Assembly (NCBI GenBank): GCA_035347995.1
Contig: DAOPQD010000001.1
Coordinates: forward strand, 1-64,000
Reading direction: 5' to 3'
DNA length: 64,000 bases
Source: JAAZNO01 sp012798275
Lineage (GTDB): Bacteria > Chloroflexota > Anaerolineae > B4-G1 > SLSP01
Below, in pieces: positions 30,849-41,516 of this stretch. Both the position numbers and the translations under genes were made by a program. Below the pieces are notes generated by a model that worked only from the letters and a program-made list of their open reading frames with translations, searched no databases and had not been told where the DNA came from. Positions within the stretch are counted from its first letter, which is position 1; every line of letters starts with the position of its first letter.

Positions 30849-32714
30849 ATGACTAATTTTCTGCGCCGCTTGTCGGTTCGCCAGCGGGTCTTTGGCAGTT
30901 TTGTGACGTTGATCCTGCTGGTGGCGATTTTGCTGCCGGTGTTCATCTTCGATCATAACAGCCTCAATGCCCAGCTGCAACAGGTGGTCGAGGTGAACGC
31001 GCAGGCGGAGCGCTTGTTGTTGAGCGCGGCGGTGCGCGTGGCTTCCTCCCGCGCCAACCTGCTGCGGTATCTCCGCGACGCCGTTCCGGCGCCCTATGAG
31101 GCCGCCGATGATGTGACGCGAGCCCTGGACTATCTCACCCAGGCGCAGGCCTTGCTGGCGGACCCAGCGCAGCAGCAACAGCTCCGGCAGCTGCTGGACA
31201 ATTTGCAGCAGTATGCGACGTTGATTCAGGAAATCCAGGCTGCGCGGGCGACCGGGGATGTCTCGCGCGTGGCCTCGCTGGAATTCCAATCCCAGCGCCT
31301 GGGCAATGACATCGGCGTGCAGATCGAGCGCGTTGTGACCCAAAGTCATCAGCAGCTGGCTGCCTCGAGCGCGGAATTGGCAGCGCAATCGCAACAGCGG
31401 CTCGTTCTGATCATCGGAGTGATAGCCACGGCGTTGCTGATCTCCGGGCTTGTGGCCCTGGCGGTCGAACGCAGCCTTTCGCGCCCGGTGGCCGAGCTGC
31501 GGGCCGGCGCGGAGGCTTTTGGGCGGGGGGAGCTGCGCGCAACGATTCCGGTAGCCGGCAGGGACGAATTGAGCGTCCTGGCGCAGACCTTCAACCACAT
31601 GGCTGAGGAGTTGGCCGGCTCGTATGCGGACCTCGAGGCGCGCATTGCCGACCGTACCCGCGATTTGGAACGGCGCTCGGCTTACCTGCTCGCCGCGGCC
31701 GAAGTGAGTCGCGCCGCGACCGCGATTTTGGATGTGGAGCAGCTGCTCACGCAGTCGGTGGAAATCATCTGCGAGCGCTTTCAGCTGTACTACGTGGGCC
31801 TGTTTCTGGTGGACGCGGGCGGGGAGTGGGCCGTATTGCGGGCGGGCACCGGGGAGGCCGGGCGCATCATGTTGGAGCGTGGACACCGGTTGCGCGTCGG
31901 CGAAGGCATGATTGGCTGGGCGGTTGCCAATTCGGAGGCGCGCATCGCCGCACAGGCCACTTCTGATGCCGTCCGCAAAATCACGCCGGAGCTGCCGGAG
32001 ACGCGCTCCGAAGCGGCGATTCCATTGCGGTCGCGCGGGCGGGTCATCGGCGCTCTGACGGTGCAGGACGACAAGTTCAACGCCTTTGACGAGTCGGCGG
32101 TGGCAGTCTTGCAGGTGATGGCCGATCAGCTCGCGGTGGTGATTGACAACGCGCGTCTGTACGCCGAAACCCAATCGGTGCTGGAGGCGTTGCGTGTGGC
32201 CTCTGGAGCGGCGACCCGTGCTGCCTGGGAGCAGGCGGGGCGCGAAAAACGCGGTTTTGTCGGGTTGTCCGACGGTCGAATCCTGAATTTGGAGGCGGAT
32301 TGGCAGCCGGACATGGCGCAGGCGGTGCGTTCAGGCAATCCCGTACAGCTGGATGCGCAAAACCTGGCGGTGCCACTCAAGTCGCGCGATGCCGTGATCG
32401 GCGTCGTGCGCCTCAGCAAGCCTGAGGCACGGGGCGCCTGGACTGCGCAGGAATTGCACCTGGTCAACGTCCTGGCCGAGCGGTTGGGCGTGACGCTGGA
32501 AAGCGCCCGGCTGTATGAGGACACCCGCCGCCGGGCCGCCAACGAGCGCTTGTTGGGAGACATCACTGCTCACATCCGCAGCACGTTGGATGTGGACACC
32601 ATCTTGCGCACGGCGGCGCAGGAATTGCAGCGCGCCCTGGCATTAGAGGCCGCGGAAGTCTACATGGGGCCCGAATGGATCACCGGCGCCTCAGGAGCTC
32701 AGAAAGATGCGTGA
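30849..32714 (+). CDS. helical-sensor HAMP-GAF protein without kinase (array member 6)
   Basis: The 621-residue protein has TM1 (about 13-35), an all-helical extracytoplasmic domain (about 36-185) resembling four-helix-bundle chemoreceptor sensors, TM2 (about 190-212), HAMP (to 265), a coiled coil, a GAF (about 280-440, GTGEAG...GMIG type), a degenerate GAF (about 445-555) and the C-terminal module. The chosen ATG follows GTGGGAG and lies 16 bp after the substrate-binding lipoprotein, its likely partner. The GAF differs from its siblings by having AAQATSDAV in place of ALDVGEDAV. Confidence 0.86.
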   Translation: MTNFLRRLSVRQRVFGSFVTLILLVAILLPVFIFDHNSLNAQLQQVVEVNAQAERLLLSAAVRVASSRANLLRYLRDAVPAPYEAADDVTRALDYLTQAQALLADPAQQQQLRQLLDNLQQYATLIQEIQAARATGDVSRVASLEFQSQRLGNDIGVQIERVVTQSHQQLAASSAELAAQSQQRLVLIIGVIATALLISGLVALAVERSLSRPVAELRAGAEAFGRGELRATIPVAGRDELSVLAQTFNHMAEELAGSYADLEARIADRTRDLERRSAYLLAAAEVSRAATAILDVEQLLTQSVEIICERFQLYYVGLFLVDAGGEWAVLRAGTGEAGRIMLERGHRLRVGEGMIGWAVANSEARIAAQATSDAVRKITPELPETRSEAAIPLRSRGRVIGALTVQDDKFNAFDESAVAVLQVMADQLAVVIDNARLYAETQSVLEALRVASGAATRAAWEQAGREKRGFVGLSDGRILNLEADWQPDMAQAVRSGNPVQLDAQNLAVPLKSRDAVIGVVRLSKPEARGAWTAQELHLVNVLAERLGVTLESARLYEDTRRRAANERLLGDITAHIRSTLDVDTILRTAAQELQRALALEAAEVYMGPEWITGASGAQKDA

Positions 32715-32769
32715 GCCTGGCCCGCTGCTACAGGCTCTGGCATGGCCGGGTAAGGTAAGGAGATAACCC

Positions 32770-35181
32770 ATGTCCAATTGGCGTGACTTGCGGATCGGTG
32801 CCAAGATCGGTCTGCTGAGCGTGGGAGGGGTGTTCATCATGGCGCTGGCCTTGTGGAGCATCGCTTCCTGGCAAAGCGGTGTGTTCAGCCAGCGGGTGGA
32901 CCAGGAGGCCGCCAGGCTGGCTTTGAATGACCTGGGCGATATTGCGTTGGGCATCTATAACATGGTGCGCGCGCAAGATGAGACGGTGCAGCGGCAAGTC
33001 AACGCGAATCTGAACACGGCGCGGTATGTTCTGGAACAGGCGGGATCGGCGGAGTCCTCTACGGAAAGGACGACTGCCTGGACTGCGGTGAATCAGTACA
33101 CGCTTCAGGCAGTGCCCGTGCGGCTGCCGCAGATGTTGGTCGGCGGGGAGTGGCTGGGCGAAAACGCCAATCCTGAAGTCCGTACTCCCGTAGTAGATGA
33201 CATTGTAGACCTGGTGGGCGGCACGGCGGCCATTTTTCAGCGGATCAATGATGCTGGAGACATGCTCCGGGTAGCGACTAACGTTCTGACCCCGGATGGA
33301 CGCCGCGCGATCGGCACGTACATCCCCGCCGTCAACCCTGATGGCACTTCCAACCCCGTGATTGCGGCGGTGTTGCGCGGCGAGACTTACCGCGGCAGCG
33401 TGTATGCGTTCGGCGATTGGTACCTGGCGGCCTATGAGCCGATTTATGATGAATTGGGGAACCTCATTGGGATGCTCTACGTGGGTGTCAAGCGTGAGGC
33501 CGTGGAGTCGTTGCGTCAGGCTATTTTGAACACCAGGGTCGGCGATTCCGGCTACGCTTTCGTGTTGGGAGCGGCAGGCGAGGAGCGAGGCGTTTACATC
33601 GTTTCTGAGGGGGGACAATTGGATGGGGTCAACATGTGGGATACTCCCAATTCCGATGGGCGCTACATCGCGCGGGAGCTCATTGATGCCGGACTCGCGT
33701 TACAGCCGGGTGAGATCGGCACTTTATCCTACCGCTGGCAGACTCCCGATGAAGAGCGACCCTACGTTCGCATCAGCCGCTTTGTCTATTATGAGCCGTG
33801 GGACTGGCTCATCGGCGTCACCGCTTATGAGGACGAGATTCTCGCGTACCAGAAGGTGCTGGACGGCGGTCGCACCGATATGTTGCGCACGCTTGCCGGC
33901 GTCGGCGCGTTGATTTTGTTGGTGGTGATTGGCCTCAGCATCTTGCTGGCGCGGTCTATTGCTGGCCCTATCAACCGTCTGGCAGTCGCAGCGCAGGAAA
34001 TCGCTGCGGGCAAGCTGGACTTGCAGGTGGACGTGCGACGGCAGGATGAGGCGGGGATGCTGGCTCAGTCCTTCAATCAAATGACGGCGCGGTTGCGCGA
34101 CTTGATTGCGTCCCTTGAGACGCAGGTCGCCGAACGCACCCGCGATCTGACGCGCCGCTCTACTTACCTCGCCGGTACGGCGGAGGTGGCGCGCGTCGTG
34201 AACCAGATTCTGGATGTGGAACTGCTGTTGGAGCAGGTCGTGGAGCTCATTCGGGAGAGTTTTAACCTGTATTACGTCGGCTTGTTTCTGGCGGATGACG
34301 TGCACGAGTGGGCGATCTTGCGCGCCGGTACGGGCGAGGCCGGCCGCCGCATGTTGGCCCGGCAACACCGCATTCGCATCGGCGAAGGCATGATTGGTTG
34401 GAGCATTGCTCATGCCCAACCGCGTATCGCTTTGGAGGTGGGGGAAGACGCGGTGCGCCTGGCGACGTCGGAATTGCCGGACACGCGCTCGGAGGCGGCG
34501 TTGCCGCTGCGCTCGCGTGGACGGGTGCTGGGGGCCATCTCCGTGCAGAGCGACCAGTCGGCGGCTTTCGACGAGAGCGTTATTGCCGTTTTGCAGATCA
34601 TGGCCGATCAGGTGGCGGTGGCGCTCGATAATGCCCGGCTCTTTACGCAGGCGCAAGAAGCGCTTGAAGCAGAGCGTCGCGCCTATGGCAATTTGACCCA
34701 ACAGGCGTGGCTGGAGACGCTGCGCGCGCGTACGGAACGTGGCTATCGGTGTGACCCTGCGGGAGTGCATCCGCTTGAAGCGCCGCCGCTGGCGTCCACG
34801 GGGATTTCCTTCGCGCAGCCCATCCGCGAGGATCCGCTGACGGTGGCCTTGCCCTTGCAGATCCGCGAGCAACTTGTGGGCCTGGTGCGATTGCGCAAGC
34901 CGCAGGACGCGGCTGCCTGGGGTCCGGAGGAATTGGCGGTGGTGGCTTCCATCACCGAGCAGCTGAGTATGGCTTTGGAAAGCGCGCGCCTGTATCAGGA
35001 AAGCCAAAGCCGGGCGCAGCAGGAACGTCTGGTCGGTGAGATCACCGCACGCATCCGTGAGACGCTGGATCTGGAACGGATGTTGCGCATTGCGGCTGAA
35101 GAATTGCGCACGCGACTGGGTCTGGAACGGCTGGTCGTGCACCTGGGGGTGCCCGACGAAACTCAGGAGACAGCGGAATGA
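32770..35181 (+). CDS. large Cache-HAMP-GAF protein without kinase (array member 7)
   Basis: The 803-residue protein has TM1 (about 15-37), a long extracytoplasmic part (about 40-365) that looks like a Cache_3/Cache_2 fusion (VYAFGDWYLAAYEPIYDELGNLIGMLYVG is the hallmark strand pair), TM2 (about 370-395), HAMP (about 395-447), GAF (about 470-625), a degenerate GAF (about 630-745) and the C-terminal module. AAGGAG lies seven bases before the ATG. Cache_3/Cache_2 domains in chemoreceptors bind organic acids and similar small molecules. The stop overlaps the next gene by ATGA. Confidence 0.88.
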   Translation: MSNWRDLRIGAKIGLLSVGGVFIMALALWSIASWQSGVFSQRVDQEAARLALNDLGDIALGIYNMVRAQDETVQRQVNANLNTARYVLEQAGSAESSTERTTAWTAVNQYTLQAVPVRLPQMLVGGEWLGENANPEVRTPVVDDIVDLVGGTAAIFQRINDAGDMLRVATNVLTPDGRRAIGTYIPAVNPDGTSNPVIAAVLRGETYRGSVYAFGDWYLAAYEPIYDELGNLIGMLYVGVKREAVESLRQAILNTRVGDSGYAFVLGAAGEERGVYIVSEGGQLDGVNMWDTPNSDGRYIARELIDAGLALQPGEIGTLSYRWQTPDEERPYVRISRFVYYEPWDWLIGVTAYEDEILAYQKVLDGGRTDMLRTLAGVGALILLVVIGLSILLARSIAGPINRLAVAAQEIAAGKLDLQVDVRRQDEAGMLAQSFNQMTARLRDLIASLETQVAERTRDLTRRSTYLAGTAEVARVVNQILDVELLLEQVVELIRESFNLYYVGLFLADDVHEWAILRAGTGEAGRRMLARQHRIRIGEGMIGWSIAHAQPRIALEVGEDAVRLATSELPDTRSEAALPLRSRGRVLGAISVQSDQSAAFDESVIAVLQIMADQVAVALDNARLFTQAQEALEAERRAYGNLTQQAWLETLRARTERGYRCDPAGVHPLEAPPLASTGISFAQPIREDPLTVALPLQIREQLVGLVRLRKPQDAAAWGPEELAVVASITEQLSMALESARLYQESQSRAQQERLVGEITARIRETLDLERMLRIAAEELRTRLGLERLVVHLGVPDETQETAE

Positions 35182-36890
35182 GCGAGCACAAGGGGTTTAG
35201 GGATCGGCTGAAAGCATTCCTGGCCGCGCCTGTCTTTGAGGGCGATGAGGAGAAAACGCGGGTTGCCCGTCTGTTGAATTCCCTGTTGGGGGGAATGTTC
35301 GTGGCGATCGTTTTTGGCGTGTGCATGGCACTCCTGTTTTTTACGGCAAAAGTGGCCTCCTGCATCGCGTTTGGGTTTTTGTTTCTGGTGGCGCTGGCTT
35401 CCAAACTGTTGTTGCAAAAGGGCCGGGTGCGCGAAGGCAGCCTGTTGTTGGTGGCGACATCTTGGCTTGTCGTTACCGGAGCGGGTGCAGTGAGCACGAA
35501 CGGCAACCCCTTTGTCGCTGTCAGCGCAAGCCTGGTAGCGATTGCCGGGCTGTTATTGGGGTTTGGGGCCGCGCTGACCGTGTCGGTGCTCAGCAGTGCG
35601 GCTTATTTGGGAGTGACTGTTCTCAGAGCGTTGGGGGTATCCCTGCCTCAGGTCTTTTTCATCTCGGACATCTCTACCTGGGCTGTGTTGACGATGAGCC
35701 TGTTGCTCATCGTGGGGCCTCTTGATCAGACATTGCGGGAATTGCGTGGCTCTCTGACTCGTGTGCGTCAATCCAACCTGGAATTGGAGATGCGCCGTGA
35801 GCAGCTCGAGGCTTTGGTCGCCCAACGCACCGACGAGTTGGGGCGCCGGACGAGCTACCTGGGCGCTACGACCGCCATCGCGGCAGCCATGGCGGCGGTG
35901 CGGCAGGACACTCCATCGTTGTTGATGCGGGTAACGGACGTTATCAGCGAGCAATTCGGTTTTTATCACACTGGAATCTTTCTCGTGGATTCTACGGAAA
36001 CCTGGGCGGTGCTCCAGGCGGCGTCCAGCGAGGGGGGAAAGCGGATGATGGCGCGCGGTCATCGTCTCTCCATCGGGACGGAGGGCATCGTGGGAGCCGC
36101 TGTAGCGCGCGGCGAGGTGCGGATCGCGCAGGATGTGGGGCAGGACGCCGCTTTCCTCAACAACCCTGACCTGCCGGAAACGCGCTCCGAGATCGTGTTG
36201 CCCTTGCGCGTGCGCAATAAAGTCCTGGGCGCTCTGGATGTGCAAAGCAAAACTCCACAGGCTTTTACGCGGGAAGACGTCAGCATCCTTCAGGCCATTG
36301 CCGATCAAGTGGCCGTGGCCATCAATAATGCTGATCTGCTGCGTCAATTGGAGGAAAGCGTGTCGGCTGAGCGTCATCTGTACGCGGCGCGCGTGCGGGA
36401 GGCCTGGCAGGAGCTGGCACGGCAGAGCGCGGAGCCGGCTTATGTGAGCGATGCGACGGGTGTCCGTCCCGCCGCCGTTTGGGAGCCGCGCATGGCGGCA
36501 GCATTGCAAACGGGACAGATTGTCACGGATGAGACGGATCCGAGTGCGATTGCTTTGCCGCTCAAGGTACGAGATCAGGTGATCGGTGTCCTTGACGGCC
36601 GCAAGCCCGGCGGTGCGATGTGGACGTCGGCGGAAATGGCGTTGTTGCAAACCCTGGCCGAGCAATTGAGTGTGGCGCTGGAAAGCGGACGGCTGTACCG
36701 GGACACCCAGCTGCGCGCTGCGCGTGAGCGCCTGGTCGGTGAAGTAAGCGGTCATATCCGTGAGACGTTGGAGCTGGAGCGCATGTTGCGCACGGCGGCT
36801 GAAGAGATGCGTCAGGCGTTGGACCTGGAGGACATGATCGTGCGGCTGGCCCCCGGCGCGACTTCGGATGCCAGGACACCGGATGCTTGA
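35178..36890 (+). CDS. multi-TM GAF protein without kinase (array member 8)
   Basis: The 570-residue protein has about five or six membrane helices (40-185), a coiled coil (about 190-230), a GAF of the ASSEGG...GIVG type (about 235-395), a degenerate GAF (about 400-510) and the C-terminal module (RERLVGEVSGHIRETLELER..., about 515-560). Its module is very close to that of members 6 and 7, which suggests recent duplication. It starts by ATGA overlap with member 7. Confidence 0.86.
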   Translation: MSEHKGFRDRLKAFLAAPVFEGDEEKTRVARLLNSLLGGMFVAIVFGVCMALLFFTAKVASCIAFGFLFLVALASKLLLQKGRVREGSLLLVATSWLVVTGAGAVSTNGNPFVAVSASLVAIAGLLLGFGAALTVSVLSSAAYLGVTVLRALGVSLPQVFFISDISTWAVLTMSLLLIVGPLDQTLRELRGSLTRVRQSNLELEMRREQLEALVAQRTDELGRRTSYLGATTAIAAAMAAVRQDTPSLLMRVTDVISEQFGFYHTGIFLVDSTETWAVLQAASSEGGKRMMARGHRLSIGTEGIVGAAVARGEVRIAQDVGQDAAFLNNPDLPETRSEIVLPLRVRNKVLGALDVQSKTPQAFTREDVSILQAIADQVAVAINNADLLRQLEESVSAERHLYAARVREAWQELARQSAEPAYVSDATGVRPAAVWEPRMAAALQTGQIVTDETDPSAIALPLKVRDQVIGVLDGRKPGGAMWTSAEMALLQTLAEQLSVALESGRLYRDTQLRAARERLVGEVSGHIRETLELERMLRTAAEEMRQALDLEDMIVRLAPGATSDARTPDA

Positions 36891-36928
36891 GACCTGGTTG
36901 TGCTGTGGGACGAGGACGGAGGCATTGG

Positions 36929-39181
36929 ATGAAGCTACTGCATAGATTGGCGATCCTCGGCATGGTGCTCAGCCTGGTGTGGATACCTGCCAGAGCTCTG
37001 TCGCAATCGCAAATTGTGCCGCGTCGGGAGGTGTTGTATCTCAACTCCTATCACCGGGGTTATAAATTCGCGGATGATGTGACTCGTGGCCTCGAGGCTG
37101 TCCTCGACTCTGCAGGGGAGGACATTGACCTGTGGGTCGAATATATGGATCTGAAGCGGATAGATGACCCGGCGTATCTGGAGGAGTTGGCGCAGCTCTA
37201 CCGCGTGAAATATGGCACGCGGCAGCCCGATTTGATCATCTCTTCCGACGATGCCGCGCTTGACTTCCTGTTTCAATACGCCAACGAGCTTTTTCCCGAT
37301 GTGCCGGTGGTCTTTTGCGGTGCTAACTATTTTGACGTGACGCGCCTGGCGGGCCACAAGAATTTCACCGGCGTGAGTGAGATTGCCGATGTGGCGGGGA
37401 CGGTGGACCTGGCGCTGCAGCTGCATCCGCAGACCCGACAGATCTTCGTGGTGAACGACATGACTGTGACGGGGCGGCGGGTCCATGAGCGGCTGGTGGC
37501 CCTGGAGAAAAATTACCCCGACATTGCCTTCACTTATCTCGAGGACATGACGATGGAGGCCGTGTTGCAACAGCTGCGGCGCCTGCCTGACAACAGCCTG
37601 GTGCTGTTGACGATTTTCTCGCGCGACAGCGCCGGGAATTTCTTTGAGTACGATGTTTTCTCGCCGCTGGTGGCGACAAGCAGCACCGCGCCGGTTTATG
37701 CGCTGTGGGATTTTAGCCTGGGATATGGCATCGTCGGCGGCAAGCTGACCAGCGGCGTGACTGAAGGGGAACGGGCGGCGCAGCTGGCCTTGCGCATTTT
37801 GAGCGGCGTATCCCCTGAGGATATTCCGGTGGTACAGTCGCCGGCAGCGCGCTATATGTTCGACTATGCGCAGTTACAGCGTTGGGGCATTCCCGAGTCC
37901 GCTTTGCCCGCCGATAGTTTTATTCTCAACAAGCCTTTCTCATTCTTTGAGCAATATGCGCAGCTGATAGGGATTATTGGCCTGAGCTTTGTGATTCTGA
38001 CGGCGGTGATTGTGATGCTGGTTCTCAATATCCTGCGCCGCCGGCGTGCTGAACTGGAGCTGACCCGCAGTTTGGGTGAATTGCAGGAAAGTCGGGCGTC
38101 ACTTGAACAGCGCGTCGAGGAGCGCACCGGGGAGTTGCGGGAGCGTGCGGCCTTGCTGGAAGCGGCGGCTGAGGTGTCGCGGGCCACTACTGAGATTGTG
38201 GAACTGGATGAGCTGCTGCCTGAAGTGGTCAAGCTGGTGCAGCAGCGTTTTGATCTGTATTACGCCGGGCTGTTTCTGTTGGATGCCGCGAAGGAATATG
38301 CGGTGCTGCGCGCTGGCACGGGCGAGGCCGGGCAGCAGATGCTGGCGCAAGGGTGGCGCTTGCAAGTAGGGGGTCACTCTATGATTGGCCGTTGTGTGGC
38401 GACCGGGCAGGCCGACATTCAGCTGGACGTAGGTGAGGCCGCAGTGCACTTCGACAATCCTTATTTGCCGGAAACCCGCTCTGAAATGGCGTTGCCGTTA
38501 CGGGTGCGGGGCGAGGTGATTGGCGCACTGACCATCCAGAGCCGGCGTGTGGCGGCCTTCAAACCGGCGGATATCAGCACGATGCAGACGGTGGCAGATC
38601 AGGTCGCCATCGCCATCAGCAACGCGCGTTTGTTTGCGCAGGTGCAGGCAAGCCTGGAGGCCGAGCGACGGGCTTACGGCGAGTTGACCCGCGAAGGGTG
38701 GCAGCAGTTGCTGCTCTCGGCATCCAACCTGGGATTTGTGAGCGATCGAGTGGCGACGCGCCCGGCCGGCGAGACCTGGCGCCCAGAAATGCAGGAAGCC
38801 TTGCGCACCGGACAGATAGCCGCCGGGGATTCTGGCGTGACGTTGGCGATCCCCATCCAGGTGCGAAATCAGGTCATCGGGGTGATAGACGGGCGCAAAC
38901 GGGGCGGCGCGACCTGGACTGCCGAGGAGATGGCCTTGTTGCAATCCCTGGTGGACCAGCTGAATGTGGCGCTGGAAAGCGCCCGGCTGTATGAGGAATC
39001 GCAGCGCCGCGCGTTCCGCGAACGGTTGGTGGCGGAGATCTCTAACCGGCTGCGCGCTTCCCGTGACGTGGAGACGGTGCTGCAGGCAACCGTCCGCGAG
39101 CTGGGTGAGGTGCTCGGCGCCGCCGGCACGATTCGCATGAAGCCGCTGGCAGCGGACGAAGTGGTGGAATCAGAGGGGTGA
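36929..39181 (+). CDS. ABC_sub_bind-GAF sensor without kinase (array member 9)
   Basis: The 750-residue protein has a signal/anchor (about 5-24), an ABC_sub_bind-type solute-binding fold outside the membrane (about 35-325, opening with VLYLNSYHRGYKFADD), a TM helix (about 355-378), a coiled coil, a GAF (about 425-580, GTGEAG...SMIG type), a degenerate GAF (about 590-700) and the C-terminal module. The fold occurs as an input domain in kinases and cyclases of other bacteria. I chose the ATG with GGAGG six bases upstream; a TTG 42 bases earlier would give an N-terminus without sense as a signal. Confidence 0.87.
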   Translation: MKLLHRLAILGMVLSLVWIPARALSQSQIVPRREVLYLNSYHRGYKFADDVTRGLEAVLDSAGEDIDLWVEYMDLKRIDDPAYLEELAQLYRVKYGTRQPDLIISSDDAALDFLFQYANELFPDVPVVFCGANYFDVTRLAGHKNFTGVSEIADVAGTVDLALQLHPQTRQIFVVNDMTVTGRRVHERLVALEKNYPDIAFTYLEDMTMEAVLQQLRRLPDNSLVLLTIFSRDSAGNFFEYDVFSPLVATSSTAPVYALWDFSLGYGIVGGKLTSGVTEGERAAQLALRILSGVSPEDIPVVQSPAARYMFDYAQLQRWGIPESALPADSFILNKPFSFFEQYAQLIGIIGLSFVILTAVIVMLVLNILRRRRAELELTRSLGELQESRASLEQRVEERTGELRERAALLEAAAEVSRATTEIVELDELLPEVVKLVQQRFDLYYAGLFLLDAAKEYAVLRAGTGEAGQQMLAQGWRLQVGGHSMIGRCVATGQADIQLDVGEAAVHFDNPYLPETRSEMALPLRVRGEVIGALTIQSRRVAAFKPADISTMQTVADQVAIAISNARLFAQVQASLEAERRAYGELTREGWQQLLLSASNLGFVSDRVATRPAGETWRPEMQEALRTGQIAAGDSGVTLAIPIQVRNQVIGVIDGRKRGGATWTAEEMALLQSLVDQLNVALESARLYEESQRRAFRERLVAEISNRLRASRDVETVLQATVRELGEVLGAAGTIRMKPLAADEVVESEG

Positions 39182-39269
39182 GTGCGGATGGCAGCGGGGG
39201 CTGAGGGTCGTAGAGAATGTAACGGCAGCGCTAGCCACTTGCCGATGCCGTCTAGTCAGGAGAGCGTCT

Positions 39270-41516
39270 ATGGCAGATAAGCCTCGTTTCCGGGTTCGAG
39301 CGGTGCTGTTGGCGCTGTGCTTGTTGAGCGTGGTCTGGCTTCGGCCAGATCAGCCCGTTGCCGCACAGACGGCGACGGAGACGCCGCGCAAGAACGTCCT
39401 GGTGTTGAATTCCTATCACCAGGGGTTGAGCTGGACCGATCATCTGGTACAGGGAATCAAGTCGGTGCTGGATACGGAGGCGCAGCCGGTCGAGTTATAC
39501 CTGGAATACATGGACGCCAAGCGCGTCGTTCCCGATGCCGCATATTTCGAGCGCCTGTACGAGCTCTATCAACAGAAATATGCCGCCATTCCCCTCGCCG
39601 CCATCGTCGTGACCGATGACGAGGCCTTCAACTTCATGGTAGAGTACCATGAACGCCTCTTCCCCGAAGTGCCGGTGGTGTTCTGCGGCGTCAATCTCTT
39701 CGAGGACACGATGCTGGGAGGGCTTCGGGCGTATTTCACCGGCGTGGTGATGACGGTAGACATCAAGGCCACACTTGACGTGGCGTTGACGCAGCGCCCC
39801 CAGACGCGCGAGATCCTCGTCATCAACGACGGCACGACAACCGGCGTGGCATATTCGCGTCTGTTTCACGAGGTCGCGGCGAGCTATGCGAATCGCGTCA
39901 GCTTCGTGTATTACGAGAACCCCGACGTGCCCGCGCTGGAAGCGGCGTTGCGCACTCTGACCGAAGACGATCTGGTCTTCCTGGTCTTGTTCAACCGTGA
40001 CCGGGCCCAGCATTTCTACACCTACGAGGAAGCCATTGACTTGATCTACGCCAACACTAAGGCGCCGATCTATGGCCTGTGGGATTCCTATCTGGGGCGC
40101 GGTTTGGTGGGGGGAAAATTGACGAGCGCTTTCCTGCAGGGGGAGGCGGCAGCGTTCAAGGTCCAGCAGCTTCTGGCGGGGGCCTCAGCAGCCGACATTC
40201 CCATTGCGTGGGAAAGTCCCAATCGCTACATGTTCGATTATCAGCAGCTCCAACGCTTTGGCATTGACATGGGCACGCTGCCGGTGAATAGCGAGGTGAT
40301 CAATCGCCCCCTCACCTTTTTTGAGGAACACGGCGAGATCATCTGGCCGGCCGCGGCGGTGGGATTGGTGTTGCTGGGCACTATCGTGGCCCAATCCCTT
40401 AGCGTGGCGCACCGTCGCCGCGTTGAAGCGGCGTTGCGGGTGAGCAATGCCGAGCTGCTGGAAACGCGGGCTTCCCTGGAGGAGCGCGTCGCCGAACGCA
40501 CCCGCGATCTGAGTCAGCGCACGCGGCAGCTGCAGGCGGCGGCGGAGGTTGCACGCGATGTGGCCTCGATCCGTGGCGAGGAGCAGCTGCTTGACTCCAT
40601 GGTAGACCTCATTTCGGAGCGTTTTGGCTTCTACCACGCGGGGATTTTCGTGGCCAGCCCCGATGGCGCCTACGCCGAATTGCGCGCCGCTTCCTCTGAA
40701 GGTGGGAAGCGCATGTTGGCGCGCGGTCATCGTCTCCAGGCCGGCGTGGGTATCGTCGGCGCGGTCCTGGCGACCGGGCGTCCTCGCATCGCCCTGGATG
40801 TGGGCGCTGACGCGGTGTGGTTCAACAACCCCGATCTGCCAGAGACCCGGTCGGAGATGGGGCTGCCCCTTCGGGCGCGCGGCGAGGTCATCGGCGTCCT
40901 GGATGTGCAATCCACCGAGCCGGAGGCGTTCACCCAGGAGGACGTGACGGTGTTGCAGACGATGGCGGAGCAGCTGGCGCTGGCATTGGATAACGCCCGG
41001 CTGTTCAGCGAGAGTCAGGAGGCTCTGGCCCGCATGGAACGCGCCTTTGGGGAGGAGACGCGCAGAGCCTGGGCGGAACGGCGGCGACGTACGCCACTCG
41101 CGTATCGTTACGAGGGGCAGGGGGTGGTGACGTCTCTTTCTCCGACAGCAGAAGCTCCGACGTCTTCTGAAGGCCAGCGCATTGCCGCGGAAATCACCTT
41201 GCGCGATCAGGTATTGGCGACGCTGGAACTGGAACGGCCGGCCGATCACCCCTGGACGCAGGAGGAATTGGAGCTCGTGCAGGCTTTGGCGACCCAGGCG
41301 GCGTTGGCCCTGGATAATGCGCGGCTCTTTGAGGAGACCCTGCGCCGGAGCGAGCGCGAACGCCTGGTGCGTCAGATCGTGGACAACATCCGGGCTGCCG
41401 CGTCGGTGGAACAGGCGTTGCAGCGCGCTGTGGGCGACATGAGTCGGGCGCTTGGAGCGGCGGAGCTGCGGGCGCAATTGGGGCAGAGGTCAGACATGGT
41501 GGAGGAGGAGGCATGA
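39270..41516 (+). CDS. ABC_sub_bind-GAF sensor without kinase (array member 10)
   Basis: This 748-residue protein is a paralogue of member 9 with the same order: signal peptide, ABC_sub_bind fold (VLVLNSYHQGLSWTD), TM, coiled coil, GAF, degenerate GAF, C-terminal module. Its GAF, however, is of the ASSEGG...GIVG type with DAVWFNNPDLPETRSE, so the pair combines similar receptors with different GAF subtypes. The last residues form an acidic tail (DMVEEEA). It overlaps member 11 by ATGA; AGGAG lies upstream of its ATG. Confidence 0.87.
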   Translation: MADKPRFRVRAVLLALCLLSVVWLRPDQPVAAQTATETPRKNVLVLNSYHQGLSWTDHLVQGIKSVLDTEAQPVELYLEYMDAKRVVPDAAYFERLYELYQQKYAAIPLAAIVVTDDEAFNFMVEYHERLFPEVPVVFCGVNLFEDTMLGGLRAYFTGVVMTVDIKATLDVALTQRPQTREILVINDGTTTGVAYSRLFHEVAASYANRVSFVYYENPDVPALEAALRTLTEDDLVFLVLFNRDRAQHFYTYEEAIDLIYANTKAPIYGLWDSYLGRGLVGGKLTSAFLQGEAAAFKVQQLLAGASAADIPIAWESPNRYMFDYQQLQRFGIDMGTLPVNSEVINRPLTFFEEHGEIIWPAAAVGLVLLGTIVAQSLSVAHRRRVEAALRVSNAELLETRASLEERVAERTRDLSQRTRQLQAAAEVARDVASIRGEEQLLDSMVDLISERFGFYHAGIFVASPDGAYAELRAASSEGGKRMLARGHRLQAGVGIVGAVLATGRPRIALDVGADAVWFNNPDLPETRSEMGLPLRARGEVIGVLDVQSTEPEAFTQEDVTVLQTMAEQLALALDNARLFSESQEALARMERAFGEETRRAWAERRRRTPLAYRYEGQGVVTSLSPTAEAPTSSEGQRIAAEITLRDQVLATLELERPADHPWTQEELELVQALATQAALALDNARLFEETLRRSERERLVRQIVDNIRAAASVEQALQRAVGDMSRALGAAELRAQLGQRSDMVEEEA